This document shows, piece by piece, positions 9,386 through 17,297 of a stretch of DNA of 64,000 bases. The stretch covers positions 992,001-1,056,000 of the forward strand of contig NZ_JAOTEM010000001.1 in NCBI RefSeq assembly GCF_025628985.1. Reading direction: 5' to 3'. The notes beneath the pieces were generated by a model, which was given only the letters and a program-made list of their open reading frames with translations, ran no database searches and was not told where the DNA came from. Source of the stretch: Chryseobacterium edaphi. Its GTDB lineage: Bacteria; Bacteroidota; Bacteroidia; Flavobacteriales; Weeksellaceae. The position numbers and the translations under genes are program-made. Position 1 is the stretch's first letter; the number at the start of each line of letters is the position of its first letter.

Positions 9386-9417
9386 AAAAACACCGCAATG
9401 ATTTGCGGTGTTTTTTT
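9386..9417 (+). terminator. Intrinsic terminator after hppA
   Basis: A 13-bp perfect stem (AAAAACACCGCAA / TTGCGGTGTTTTT) with a short loop and trailing T residues. It may also stop transcription coming from the opposite strand. Confidence 0.85.
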
Positions 9418-9450
9418 ATCTGTGAAAATCTGCGTAATCTGTGGGAATGC

Positions 9451-10590
9451 TTACAAATTCTTCGTCAAATATTCCATAGCCTGAATGATAACATCATCTT
9501 TTTTAGCAAAACTAAATCTTATATAATCTGAATCCTTTTTCGAATTGTAAAAAGCAGAAAGTGGCAGACAGGAAACTTTTTTCTCAACAGTCAGCCATTT
9601 TGAAAATTCCACATCGGTCATCGTTTTTGAAACATTTCTAAAATTTACCAGTTGGAAAAATCCACCTTCAGCTTTTTGTTCGATTTGTAAGGGAGTATCT
9701 TTAATCAATTCGTTAAAAATATTTCTCTTATTCTGCATGATTTTCTGATTGTCTGAAGGATCAAACACATCAAGATATTTGGCAATTGCATATTGACAAG
9801 GAGCATTTGAACTGTAAGAAATGTATTGTTGATGAGTTCTGAAATTTTCTAACAGTTCCTCTGATGCTAAAAGATAGCTCACCTTCCAGCCTGTAGCATG
9901 AAACATTTTGCCAAAAGAAAATATTGAAAACGTTCTTTTTTTAAGTTCAGAATGCAGAAACGGACTGTAATGTGAAATTTCATCATAACAGTAAATATCA
10001 TAAATCTCTTCCGAGATAAGATAAATCTCCTGATTTTTAATCAAATGATACAATTGTTCCCAATCTGAAGCCGTCCACATTTTTCCTGTAGGATTTTGTG
10101 GAGAGTTGATGATGATCGCTTTTGTTTTATCCGAAATACAGTTTTGAAGTTTATCCCAATCAATCGCAAAATCATTGTCAAGATCATAATAAACTGGAAC
10201 ACCGCCATTTAAAACGATTGACGGAGCATAAGTATAATAAGAAGGCTGAATTACAATTACTTCGTCGCCAAATTCTAAAATTGATTTCAATGAAGTATAA
10301 AGTGCAAAAGTAGAACACGGAACAATATTGATTTCTTCTTTTTTTAATTTTAAACTGTTGGTTCTTTGAGAATTAAACTTTATAATATTATCAATCAGCA
10401 AAGGATTTCCTGATAAAGATTCATAGCTGTGAGTTATAACATCTGCAGACTCTTTCAAATAGTGGCGCAGTCGAGGATCTATTTCAAAATCGGGTAGACC
10501 TAAGGAAAGATCGAAGCTCTGATGTCTTGAAGCAAGCTCAGACATTTCAGTGAAAAATTTGAAATCATTAAATCCGTAATTCTTTTTCAT
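9451..10590 (-). CDS. PLP-dependent aminotransferase class I/II, methionine aminotransferase-like
   Basis: This is a 379-residue fold-type I aminotransferase. It has the N-terminal LSLGLPDF pattern, NSPQNPTGKMW (the NPTG motif), EEIYDIYCYD, and the PLP-binding Lys in FSFGKMFHATGWKVSY. The resemblance is closest to the methionine/kynurenine aminotransferase group (YbdL-like), which would return the keto acid of the salvage pathway to methionine. The frame can be extended to 10701, but that would cover the divergent peptidase start; ATG at 10590 follows a good promoter box and gives normal length. Confidence 0.85.
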   Translation of the reverse strand: MKKNYGFNDFKFFTEMSELASRHQSFDLSLGLPDFEIDPRLRHYLKESADVITHSYESLSGNPLLIDNIIKFNSQRTNSLKLKKEEINIVPCSTFALYTSLKSILEFGDEVIVIQPSYYTYAPSIVLNGGVPVYYDLDNDFAIDWDKLQNCISDKTKAIIINSPQNPTGKMWTASDWEQLYHLIKNQEIYLISEEIYDIYCYDEISHYSPFLHSELKKRTFSIFSFGKMFHATGWKVSYLLASEELLENFRTHQQYISYSSNAPCQYAIAKYLDVFDPSDNQKIMQNKRNIFNELIKDTPLQIEQKAEGGFFQLVNFRNVSKTMTDVEFSKWLTVEKKVSCLPLSAFYNSKKDSDYIRFSFAKKDDVIIQAMEYLTKNL

Positions 10591-10599
10591 AGTGCTTAT

Positions 10600-10607
10600 C
10601 AAATATA
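10600..10607 (-). promoter_or_regulatory. -7 box TATATTTG of the aminotransferase gene
   Basis: On the minus strand TATATTTG (TAnnTTTG) lies 9 bases before the ATG at 10590. It supports the shorter aminotransferase start. Confidence 0.5.
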
Positions 10608-10637
10608 TAAAAAAAACGATACCGTTCGCAGTTAAAT

Positions 10638-10645
10638 TATTTTTG
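10638..10645 (+). promoter_or_regulatory. -7 box TATTTTTG of the M28 peptidase gene
   Basis: TATTTTTG matches TAnnTTTG, 25 bases before the ATG at 10671. With the box at 10600 it forms a back-to-back promoter region. Confidence 0.5.
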
Positions 10646-10670
10646 TTATTTTTAAACAAATAATTTACGA

Positions 10671-11726
10671 ATGAAAAAATTCCTGGTTCCAATATTCTCA
10701 ATTGTTATTCTTACAAGTTGCGGAAGTTCGAAAGTAGTAACGAATGATCAAAGTTTACCTCAAACAGCTAGCTCAAGTACATCTAAAAATGACAAAGCTT
10801 TTCAATCTGCCTATCAAACGATTAAGCTTGAGGATTTAAAGAAAAATCTTTATGTAATTGCAGCAGATGATATGGAAGGACGAGACACAGGAAGTCCGGG
10901 TCAGAAAAGAGCGGGAGAATATATGGTTAATTATTATAAAACTTTGGGACTTTCTTTTCCTAAAACTTTAAACTCTCATTATCAAAAAGTTCCGGCTGAT
11001 TATATGAAGAAAAGAGGTGGTGGAAATTTACCGGATTCTGAAAATATTTTAGCCTTTATCGAAGGAAGTGAAAAACCTGAAGAAATCGTTGTGATTTCTG
11101 CACACTACGATCATGTAGGAACACAAAATGGAGTAGTCTACAACGGAGCCGATGATGACGGAAGCGGAACAGTTGCAGTAATGGAAATAGCTAAAGCTTT
11201 CCAAAGTGCTAAAAAAACAGGAAACGGACCGAAAAGATCAATTTTATTTCTTCATGTAACTGGTGAAGAGCACGGATTATTTGGTTCCGAATATTATTCT
11301 GATCATCCAGTTTTCCCATTAGCGAATACAGTTGTAGATTTAAATATTGACATGATTGGTCGTGATGATCCCGAAAACAGAGGCAAAAATTATGTGTATG
11401 TAATCGGTTCTGAAATGTTGAGTTCTGAATTAAAAGTAATCAATGAAGCTGCCAATAAAAAAACGGTTAACTTAGAACTGAACTACAAATATGACGATCC
11501 GAAAGATCCGGAGAGATTGTATTACAGATCAGATCATTACAATTTTGCAAAAAATAATATTCCGGTTGCATTTTTCTTTGACGGAATTCACGAAGATTAT
11601 CATAAACCAACCGATGACGTTGAAAAAATAGACTACGCTATCTTGCAGAAAAGAACACAATTGGTTTTTGCTACAGCATGGGAAATTGCCAATAGAAAGG
11701 ACAGAATTGTAGTTGATAAGAAATAA
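10671..11726 (+). CDS. M28 family metallopeptidase lipoprotein
   Basis: This 351-residue lipoprotein (signal peptide with lipobox LTSCG) has a Zn aminopeptidase domain of family M28. The expected ligands are visible in order: His in SAHYDHVG, the bridging Asp in GADDDGSG, the catalytic Glu pair in TGEEHG, Asp in NIDMIGRDD, and the last His in SDHYNF. A protease-associated domain is absent. It should trim N-terminal residues from peptides outside the inner membrane. It is transcribed away from the aminotransferase and ends at its own terminator. Confidence 0.9.
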   Translation: MKKFLVPIFSIVILTSCGSSKVVTNDQSLPQTASSSTSKNDKAFQSAYQTIKLEDLKKNLYVIAADDMEGRDTGSPGQKRAGEYMVNYYKTLGLSFPKTLNSHYQKVPADYMKKRGGGNLPDSENILAFIEGSEKPEEIVVISAHYDHVGTQNGVVYNGADDDGSGTVAVMEIAKAFQSAKKTGNGPKRSILFLHVTGEEHGLFGSEYYSDHPVFPLANTVVDLNIDMIGRDDPENRGKNYVYVIGSEMLSSELKVINEAANKKTVNLELNYKYDDPKDPERLYYRSDHYNFAKNNIPVAFFFDGIHEDYHKPTDDVEKIDYAILQKRTQLVFATAWEIANRKDRIVVDKK

Positions 11727-11747
11727 AATCAATTAAGAAATTTAGAC

Positions 11748-11779
11748 AAACCTATAAGATTATTTCTTGTAGGTTTTTT
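11748..11779 (+). terminator. Intrinsic terminator after the M28 peptidase
   Basis: AAACCTATAAG pairs with CTTGTAGGTTT (one G-U), with a 7-base loop and six T residues. Confidence 0.8.
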
Positions 11780-11793
11780 AAACTGAAATTTAA

Positions 11794-12597
11794 ATGATGA
11801 TAAGAGAAGCAGGAATCAAAGATATTCCACAAATACAGATTGTAAGAAATTCTGTAGAAGAAAATACTTTATCAGATCCGAATCTGGTTACAGATCAAGA
11901 TTGTGAAGAATTTTTGACTGTAAGAGGTAAAGGTTGGGTTTGCGAAATTGATGATACCATTGTAGGATTTTCGATTGTCGATTTAAAGGAAAATAATATT
12001 TGGGCATTATTTCTTCATCCTGATTTTGAAAACCAAGGAATTGGCAGGAAATTACATAATATTATGCTCGATTGGTATTTCACGGAAACAAATGAGACTG
12101 TTTGGCTAGGAACTTCACCTAATACAAGAGCAGAAACATTTTACAAAAAATCCGGCTGGAAGGAAATAGGAATGCACGGTAAGGAAATTAAATTTGAAAT
12201 GACTTCTGGTCAATGGAAAAAAAATAATATGAAACAAAACATAAAATCAATCCGACCGTTTATCGGAGCAAAAAATTTTGAGGAAAGCAGGGCATTTTAC
12301 AGAGATCTTGGCTTTGAGGAATTCGTTATTGAAAGCAATTTTTCGGTATTTAAAAAACAGGAAATTGCATTTTATCTACAGGATTATTACGCAAAAGAAT
12401 GGATTGAAAACACAATGATTTTCGTAGAAGTTGAAAGCACAGATGAATATTATAACGAACTTTTATCGCTTGATCTTCCTCAAAAATATGAAACCTCAAA
12501 ATTGACTCCTGTAAGAATGATGGATTGGGGAAAAGAGTGTTTTCTTCATGATCCTTCTGGAATTCTTTGGCATTTTGGCGAGTTTTTTAATAAATAA
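11794..12597 (+). CDS. GNAT acetyltransferase fused to a glyoxalase/VOC domain
   Basis: The 267 residues hold two domains in one continuous frame. Residues 1 to about 140 are a GNAT acetyltransferase: IWALFLHPDFENQGIGRKLHNIML includes the acetyl-CoA loop pattern Q-x-x-G-x-G/A, then TRAETFYKKSGW. Residues about 148-267 are a VOC/glyoxalase-fold domain (IGAKNFEESRAFYRDLGFEE ... ECFLHDPSGILWHFGE) like those of bleomycin-resistance and dioxygenase proteins. A Met at the junction (about 144) could allow separate translation of the second domain. The substrate is unknown; detoxification of a small molecule is a guess. Confidence 0.85.
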   Translation: MMIREAGIKDIPQIQIVRNSVEENTLSDPNLVTDQDCEEFLTVRGKGWVCEIDDTIVGFSIVDLKENNIWALFLHPDFENQGIGRKLHNIMLDWYFTETNETVWLGTSPNTRAETFYKKSGWKEIGMHGKEIKFEMTSGQWKKNNMKQNIKSIRPFIGAKNFEESRAFYRDLGFEEFVIESNFSVFKKQEIAFYLQDYYAKEWIENTMIFVEVESTDEYYNELLSLDLPQKYETSKLTPVRMMDWGKECFLHDPSGILWHFGEFFNK

Positions 12598-12603
12598 TAC
12601 GTG

Positions 12604-13038
12604 ATGATTTACGCATTTGATACTTATTACTACGAAGATTTCGCCAAAACCGTCTGTATTGCTTTGGAAGATTGGTCTTCCGAAAAAGAAAATGAAATTT
12701 TTACAGAAAATACGCAGATCACTTCTGATTATGAAAGCGGAGCGTTTTATAAAAGAGAATTGCCATGTATTTTGAGTTTACTTTCTAAAATTGAATTAAA
12801 AGAAAATGACATCATTATCGTTGATGGTTTTGTAACCCTAAATAATGATGGAAAAATAGGTTTGGGAGGTTATCTTTTTAACGCTTTAGACCAAAAAATT
12901 CCGATTGTTGGTATTGCTAAAAATGAATTTTCGTCACCCGATGAAAAAAGAAGAATTGTCGTTCGTGGAGAAAGTAAAACTCCCTTATTCTTAACTGCAA
13001 TGGGAATTGATGTTGATGAAGTCAAAAAGAAAGTGTAA
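12604..13038 (+). CDS. Endonuclease V-like protein, ended early by an in-frame stop
   Basis: The 144 residues align with endonuclease V, which nicks DNA near deaminated adenine (inosine). The metal ligands are present as D6, E52 and D74. Their spacing (46 and 22) matches the enzyme's D/E/D triad, and Lys106 in VGIAK is kept. However, the Y-I-P-G wedge reads Y-E-S-G (43-46), and the HPR region after the third Asp is replaced by NNDGKIGLGG, so activity is uncertain. ATG 12604 is chosen over GTG 12601. A TAA at 13036-13038 is followed in the same frame by 21 more codons that read like the normal C-terminus (see 13039-13104). Confidence 0.75.
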   Translation: MIYAFDTYYYEDFAKTVCIALEDWSSEKENEIFTENTQITSDYESGAFYKRELPCILSLLSKIELKENDIIIVDGFVTLNNDGKIGLGGYLFNALDQKIPIVGIAKNEFSSPDEKRRIVVRGESKTPLFLTAMGIDVDEVKKKV

Positions 13039-13104
13039 GAAATGCACGGTTTATACAGAATTCCGACACTTTTGAAAAAACTCGATCAGCTAACAAGAGA
13101 TTGA
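13039..13104 (+). pseudogene. Stranded C-terminal tail of the endonuclease V-like gene
   Basis: Directly after the TAA, in the same frame, the sequence encodes EMHGLYRIPTLLKKLDQLTRD and then TGA. The R-I/L-P-x-x-x-K/R pattern fits the end of endonuclease V proteins (YRLPEPTRWAD in E. coli). This indicates a recent nonsense change, read-through, or a base error. Confidence 0.65.
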
Positions 13105-13256
13105 ATTATTGTTTAAGTGCCTGAAACTGATTAAAAGTGTTGATCATTTAAATTAAATTCTAAATAAATTATCCATATAATTTAGGGACCGATAACTTTA
13201 CTTGACGGTTTTTTGACTAATTAATCTTAAATGTTTGATTTATTAAACTTAAATTT

Positions 13257-13264
13257 TATTTTTG
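13257..13264 (+). promoter_or_regulatory. -7 box TATTTTTG
   Basis: TATTTTTG fits TAnnTTTG and sits 16 bases before the ATG at 13281. Confidence 0.5.
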
Positions 13265-13280
13265 TGAAAAATAAACACAA

Positions 13281-13748
13281 ATGAAAAATATACTTACAGC
13301 TTTCTGTCTGTTATTTTCTGTCATTGTATTTTCACAGAAAAATTATTCTAAAATCAAAAGTTCAAAAGTTAATCAGGAGAGATTAGAAATAAGTGAAAAA
13401 TTTATTGACGAATATCTTAATAAATGTAAACGCTCTGATTATTCGGCTTTTGAAAAATTTATTTTGAGCAAAAGTTTTGAAAGACAATATCGTGAAAAAG
13501 GTAAAGATGCATGTGAAAAAATACCAGAACTTTATGGCAATATAAAAGTTCTTAATTTTAATTCTGCTTATTTAAACAAATACAGCAAAGATTTTGATCC
13601 TACAGATTTATATGTTTTTAATTTTACCTCTGAGAAATTACCTCAAATAAAATATATAAGTGTTTGGATTTATCACGATCAGAATATAATTGGTGGCATT
13701 TGGGTTTCCGAAGAGATTCCTCTTGGAAGATCAAAGTATAAAGATTAA
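13281..13748 (+). CDS. Hypothetical secreted protein
   Basis: This is a 155-residue protein. Its signal peptide (MKNILTAFCLLFSVIVFSQK) has the AQ/SQ-type end common in flavobacteria, so the mature part should be periplasmic or exported. The mature part is Lys-rich with no motif I recognise. It has its own promoter box and is followed by a hairpin, so it looks like a single-gene unit. Confidence 0.7.
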   Translation: MKNILTAFCLLFSVIVFSQKNYSKIKSSKVNQERLEISEKFIDEYLNKCKRSDYSAFEKFILSKSFERQYREKGKDACEKIPELYGNIKVLNFNSAYLNKYSKDFDPTDLYVFNFTSEKLPQIKYISVWIYHDQNIIGGIWVSEEIPLGRSKYKD

Positions 13749-13750
13749 AA

Positions 13751-13775
13751 GAATCCGCTCTTTAGAAGCGGATTC
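13751..13775. terminator. Hairpin after the secreted-protein gene
   Basis: A 9-bp perfect stem GAATCCGCT / AGCGGATTC with a 7-base loop. There is no T run on the plus strand, but T residues follow on the minus strand, so direction is unclear. Confidence 0.5.
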
Positions 13776-13814
13776 AATAGATAAATACATCTCATTTTTT
13801 TAATTAGACAACAA

Positions 13815-13844
13815 CAAAAAAGCACAGCCGACGATGCTGTGCTT
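13815..13844 (-). terminator. Terminator for uvrA
   Basis: AAGCACAGC / GCTGTGCTT forms a 9-bp stem. On the minus strand it is followed by TTTTTT, about 165 bases past the uvrA stop. No gene is seen between. Confidence 0.65.
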
Positions 13845-14007
13845 AAATTTTTATTTCAAATTTAATTGCAATTTCAAAGCTGAAAAAAGCAAATAATGAA
13901 TTCATTTCAGTTTTATTACATAGTAAATGTAAGAATATTTTTGATACGCAATAATAATTTAATGTTAAAATTCACAATTTATCCACATTTTTTTGTGGAT
14001 AAGTTTA

Positions 14008-16797
14008 TTACTCCAGTTTCTCTGCAATATATTTCGCTGTATGCGATTTTTTATTTTTAGCTAAATCTTCCGGAGTTCCTGCAAAAACGACTTCACCACC
14101 GTACTTTCCGGCTTCCGGACCGATGTCGATAATGTGATCCGCAGATTTCATAATGTCCGGTTGATGTTCAATGACAATCACTGAATGTCCGAGATCAATC
14201 AACGCCTGAAGAGATTTCAATAATTTCTGAATGTCATGGAAATGGAGTCCTGTTGAAGGTTCATCAAAGATAAATAAGGTTTTGTCTGTCGTCACGCCTT
14301 TTACAAGGAATGAAGCCAGTTTCACACGCTGCGCTTCACCTCCGGAAAGAGTAGAAGAACTCTGTCCTAATTGCAGATATCCCAAACCAACTTCCTGAAG
14401 CGGAGTCAGTTTCGTTACGATTTTATCTTCTTTATTATCTTTAAAAAATGTCAAAGCTTCATCAACAGTCATGTGAAGAATATCTGAAATGTTTTTTTCG
14501 TCAAATCGTACTTCAAGAATTTCGTTTTTAAAACGTGTTCCTTTACAAACTTCGCATTCAAGCTCAATATCTGCCATGAATTGCATCGAAACATTGATCA
14601 CGCCTTCACCTTTACATTCGTCACATCTTCCGCCATCAACGTTGAAAGAGAAATGTTTTGGCTTGTAACCCATCATTTTTGAAACCTTCTGTTTTGAATA
14701 CAAATCTCTGATGTCATCATATGCTTTCAGATAGGTAACAGGATTTGAACGGGATGATTTTCCGATTGGATTTTGATCAATCAATTCAATATGCTTCACC
14801 AGTTTTTTAGGAAATTCTACAGAATCATAGTCACCTTTTTTTCCGCCCATTCCTAATTGGATCTGAATATCATTCGTCAGAATTTCTTTCATTAAAGTAG
14901 ATTTTCCACTTCCAGAAACTCCTGAAATCACAACCAGACTTTCTAAAGGAACATCAACATCAATATTTTTAAGATTATTAGTTCTTGCACCTTTTATATG
15001 AATGAATTCTTTCGCTTTTCTGCGTTTTTCAGGAACTTTTATTTCTAATCTTCCCGTCAAATATTTTGAAGTCAGTGTATTGGCATCTTTCAGTTCTTTA
15101 TAATCTCCTGCAAAAACCAATTCACCGCCAAGATATCCCGCTTCCGGACCAATATCAATGATATAATCTGCTGCTCTCATCACATCCTCGTCATGCTCAA
15201 CGACAATCACTGTATTTCCTAAATCTCTCAGGTTTTTCAAAACTCCAATCAGGTTTTCGGTATCACGAGAATGCAGTCCGATTGACGGCTCATCCAAAAT
15301 ATAAATAGAGCCTACCAAAGAACTTCCCAAACTTGTAGCAAGATTAATTCTCTGACTTTCACCACCGGAAAGCGTGTTTGAAGTTCTGTTGATTGATAAA
15401 TATCCTAAACCAACTTTTAATAAAAATTCAAGTCGGGTAGTGATTTCGTATAATAATCTTTTGGCAATATCTTTATCGTGTTGAGAAAGTTTCAGGCCAT
15501 TAATCATCGGCGACAATTCGTCCAAAGGAAGCTCAATCATCGACTGAATATTGTGACCGTCAATTTTCACCCATGTTGTCTCTTCTCGCAAACGCAAACC
15601 TTCACAAGTAGGGCAAAGCGTTTTTCCACGGTAACGAGAAAGCATGACACGATACTGAATTTTATATAAATTTTCCTCAAGCATTTTGAAGAAATTATTC
15701 AACGATGGGAATGTGCTTTTTCCGTCACCTTTCCACAAATAATTTTTCTGCTCTTTGGTTAATTGATGATAAGGTTTATGAATAGGAAAATCTTTTGCTT
15801 TTTTAATGAAATCTTTTTTCCATTCGCTCATTGTTTCGCCTTTCCATGATGCAACTGCATCTTCAAAAACTGATAAAGCTTTATTTGGAATCACTAAATC
15901 TTCGTCGATACCAATCACTTTTCCATAACCTTCACAAGTCGGACAAGCGCCATAAGGATTATTAAAACTAAAAAAATGAACATTTGGCTCCAGAAATTCC
16001 AGTCCGTCCAATTCAAATTTATTGGAAAAATCTTTTTTATCCCCCGTTTCAATATTTTTTAACGAACAATATCCTCGACCTTCATAGAATGCCATCTGAA
16101 TAGAATCTGCCAAACGCTGAAGAAAACTTTCATCCTCTTCATACGAAAAACGGTCGATCACCAAATTGATGACCATTTCTTTTTCAGGTGTAAATCCGAA
16201 ACTTTCCAAATCTTCGATTCCTGCAACATTTCCGTTAACCTCAAGTCTTGTAAAACCTGCAAGTTTCAGAATATTTAAATTTTCAGCAAAATTTTCAATA
16301 TCATATTCTAACGGAGCCGTTAAAAGAAATGAAGTATCGCTTTTTACCGATTTAATGTAATCAATAACATCAGAAACCGAGTCTTTTTTCACTTCATCAC
16401 CAGAAACCGGAGAAAAAGTTCGGCCGATTCTTGCAAAAAGAAGTTTCATGTAATCGTAAATCTCCGTAGAAGTTCCTACTGTCGAACGAGGATTTGAAGA
16501 AATTACTTTCTGCTGAATTGCGATCGATGGTGCTAATCCTTTGATATCATCAACTTTAGGTTTTTCAAGTTTACCTAAAAACTGACGTGCATAAGAACTT
16601 AAACTTTCAACATAACGTCTTTGTCCTTCTGCATAAATCGTATCAAAAGCTAAAGAAGATTTTCCGCTGCCGGAAACTCCTGTGATAACGATCAATTTAT
16701 TTTTAGGAAGTAATACATCGATGTGTTTCAGGTTGTTAAGATGTGCATTCTTAACGAAAACCTGTTTTTTTATATCTATTTCTGTAATTGGAGCCAT
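14008..16797 (-). CDS. uvrA: Excinuclease ABC subunit A
   Basis: UvrA recognises DNA damage and loads UvrB in nucleotide excision repair. At 929 residues it is full length. The N-terminal ABC half has Walker A GVSGSGKSSLAFDT and a signature LSGGESQRINLA. The second half has GVSGSGKSTL and [20 protein letters not shown] and CPTCEGLR form the first zinc module, and CDECKGEG with CEVCKGTR the second. Walker B motifs read ILDEPSIGLH and FDEPSTGLH. It is a single-gene unit with its own promoter and terminator. Confidence 0.97.
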   Translation of the reverse strand: MAPITEIDIKKQVFVKNAHLNNLKHIDVLLPKNKLIVITGVSGSGKSSLAFDTIYAEGQRRYVESLSSYARQFLGKLEKPKVDDIKGLAPSIAIQQKVISSNPRSTVGTSTEIYDYMKLLFARIGRTFSPVSGDEVKKDSVSDVIDYIKSVKSDTSFLLTAPLEYDIENFAENLNILKLAGFTRLEVNGNVAGIEDLESFGFTPEKEMVINLVIDRFSYEEDESFLQRLADSIQMAFYEGRGYCSLKNIETGDKKDFSNKFELDGLEFLEPNVHFFSFNNPYGACPTCEGYGKVIGIDEDLVIPNKALSVFEDAVASWKGETMSEWKKDFIKKAKDFPIHKPYHQLTKEQKNYLWKGDGKSTFPSLNNFFKMLEENLYKIQYRVMLSRYRGKTLCPTCEGLRLREETTWVKIDGHNIQSMIELPLDELSPMINGLKLSQHDKDIAKRLLYEITTRLEFLLKVGLGYLSINRTSNTLSGGESQRINLATSLGSSLVGSIYILDEPSIGLHSRDTENLIGVLKNLRDLGNTVIVVEHDEDVMRAADYIIDIGPEAGYLGGELVFAGDYKELKDANTLTSKYLTGRLEIKVPEKRRKAKEFIHIKGARTNNLKNIDVDVPLESLVVISGVSGSGKSTLMKEILTNDIQIQLGMGGKKGDYDSVEFPKKLVKHIELIDQNPIGKSSRSNPVTYLKAYDDIRDLYSKQKVSKMMGYKPKHFSFNVDGGRCDECKGEGVINVSMQFMADIELECEVCKGTRFKNEILEVRFDEKNISDILHMTVDEALTFFKDNKEDKIVTKLTPLQEVGLGYLQLGQSSSTLSGGEAQRVKLASFLVKGVTTDKTLFIFDEPSTGLHFHDIQKLLKSLQALIDLGHSVIVIEHQPDIMKSADHIIDIGPEAGKYGGEVVFAGTPEDLAKNKKSHTAKYIAEKLE

Positions 16798-16814
16798 AGT
16801 AAAATTAAGACCAA

Positions 16815-16822
16815 CAAAAATA
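16815..16822 (-). promoter_or_regulatory. -7 box TATTTTTG of uvrA
   Basis: On the minus strand TATTTTTG lies 17 bases ahead of the uvrA ATG. No convincing -33 box and no obvious LexA-type palindrome were seen over it. Confidence 0.5.
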
Positions 16823-16868
16823 CGAAATTCTGACGGGAAAACTTTAAGATATTTATCAAATCATATTG

Positions 16869-16917
16869 CTGATGTGACTTTTAAATAAAAAAGATAAGTC
16901 AAAGATTTTCACATCAG
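16869..16917. repeat. Spaced 9-bp inverted repeat in the uvrA upstream gap
   Basis: CTGATGTGA (16869-16877) and TCACATCAG (16909-16917) are perfect inverted copies separated by 31 bases. They could be two half-sites or a hairpin. The rest of the 16798-17080 gap shows nothing else I can name. Confidence 0.4.
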
Positions 16918-17081
16918 TCAGATGATTCAAATCAAAAAAATTAATGTTTAAAATGATTTCTTAAGTAATGTTAAAATAAATTTGAAATGTTAAAATAGAT
17001 ATGCTCAGATTCGTTGAAATAGTATTTTCATAAATCTGCAAAAAATGTACTGTTTTTAGGACTTATCTATTGTTTCGTATT

Positions 17082-17089
17082 TATTTTTG
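17082..17089 (+). promoter_or_regulatory. -7 box TATTTTTG ahead of the short leader ORF
   Basis: TATTTTTG fits TAnnTTTG. A start near 17095 would give an RNA of about 120 bases ending at the terminator at 17184-17214, with the 16-residue ORF inside. Confidence 0.45.
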
Positions 17090-17122
17090 TTGTAAAATTG
17101 TTTTATTAAATCAGTGTTAAAA

Positions 17123-17173
17123 ATGAGAAAGCTATTCCAACATTTAATTACACATTTAATGAGAAAAAGATAG
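17123..17173 (+). CDS. Possible leader peptide (16 residues)
   Basis: ATG to TAG encodes MRKLFQHLITHLMRKR. It lies after a promoter-like box and its stop codon comes only 10 bases before a strong terminator. This is the arrangement of an attenuation leader: translation of a short peptide decides whether RNA polymerase passes the terminator into the TonB receptor gene. Nothing in the peptide names a ligand clearly, though it has two His in HLITHL and basic ends. Chance ORFs of this size are common, so the context is the main support. Confidence 0.4.
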   Translation: MRKLFQHLITHLMRKR

Positions 17174-17183
17174 AATCCCCTCT

Positions 17184-17214
17184 AAAAGATGCACTTTCCC
17201 GGCATCTTTTTTTT
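17184..17214 (+). terminator. Strong intrinsic terminator upstream of the TonB receptor
   Basis: A perfect 9-bp stem AAAAGATGC / GCATCTTTT with a 9-base loop followed by more T residues (eight in all). It ends no annotated gene upstream (uvrA runs the other way), so it must end a short RNA or act as an attenuator. Confidence 0.8.
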
Positions 17215-17229
17215 ATGATATGTATCATT

Positions 17230-17259
17230 TTTGGTATTTGAGAAAGTCTCCTAATTTTG
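17230..17259 (+). promoter_or_regulatory. Promoter of the TonB-dependent receptor gene
   Basis: TTTG (17230-17233), 18 bases, then TAATTTTG (17252-17259): close to the Bacteroidetes consensus. It lies after the terminator, so the receptor can also be transcribed on its own. Confidence 0.6.
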
Positions 17260-17297
17260 GAAGCTTCAAATAATATCAAAAAAGTAAAGAAAGAAAC

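Noticed and set aside
9419..9447. TCTGTG/TCTGCG-type short repeats past the hppA terminator
   Set aside because: The unit (AAAATCTGCG) recurs near 28840 but is too short and loose to call a repeat element from this window alone.
10591..10701. N-terminal extension of the aminotransferase by 37 residues
   Set aside because: It would overlap the M28 peptidase start and both promoters; the normal aminotransferase N-terminus begins at 10590.
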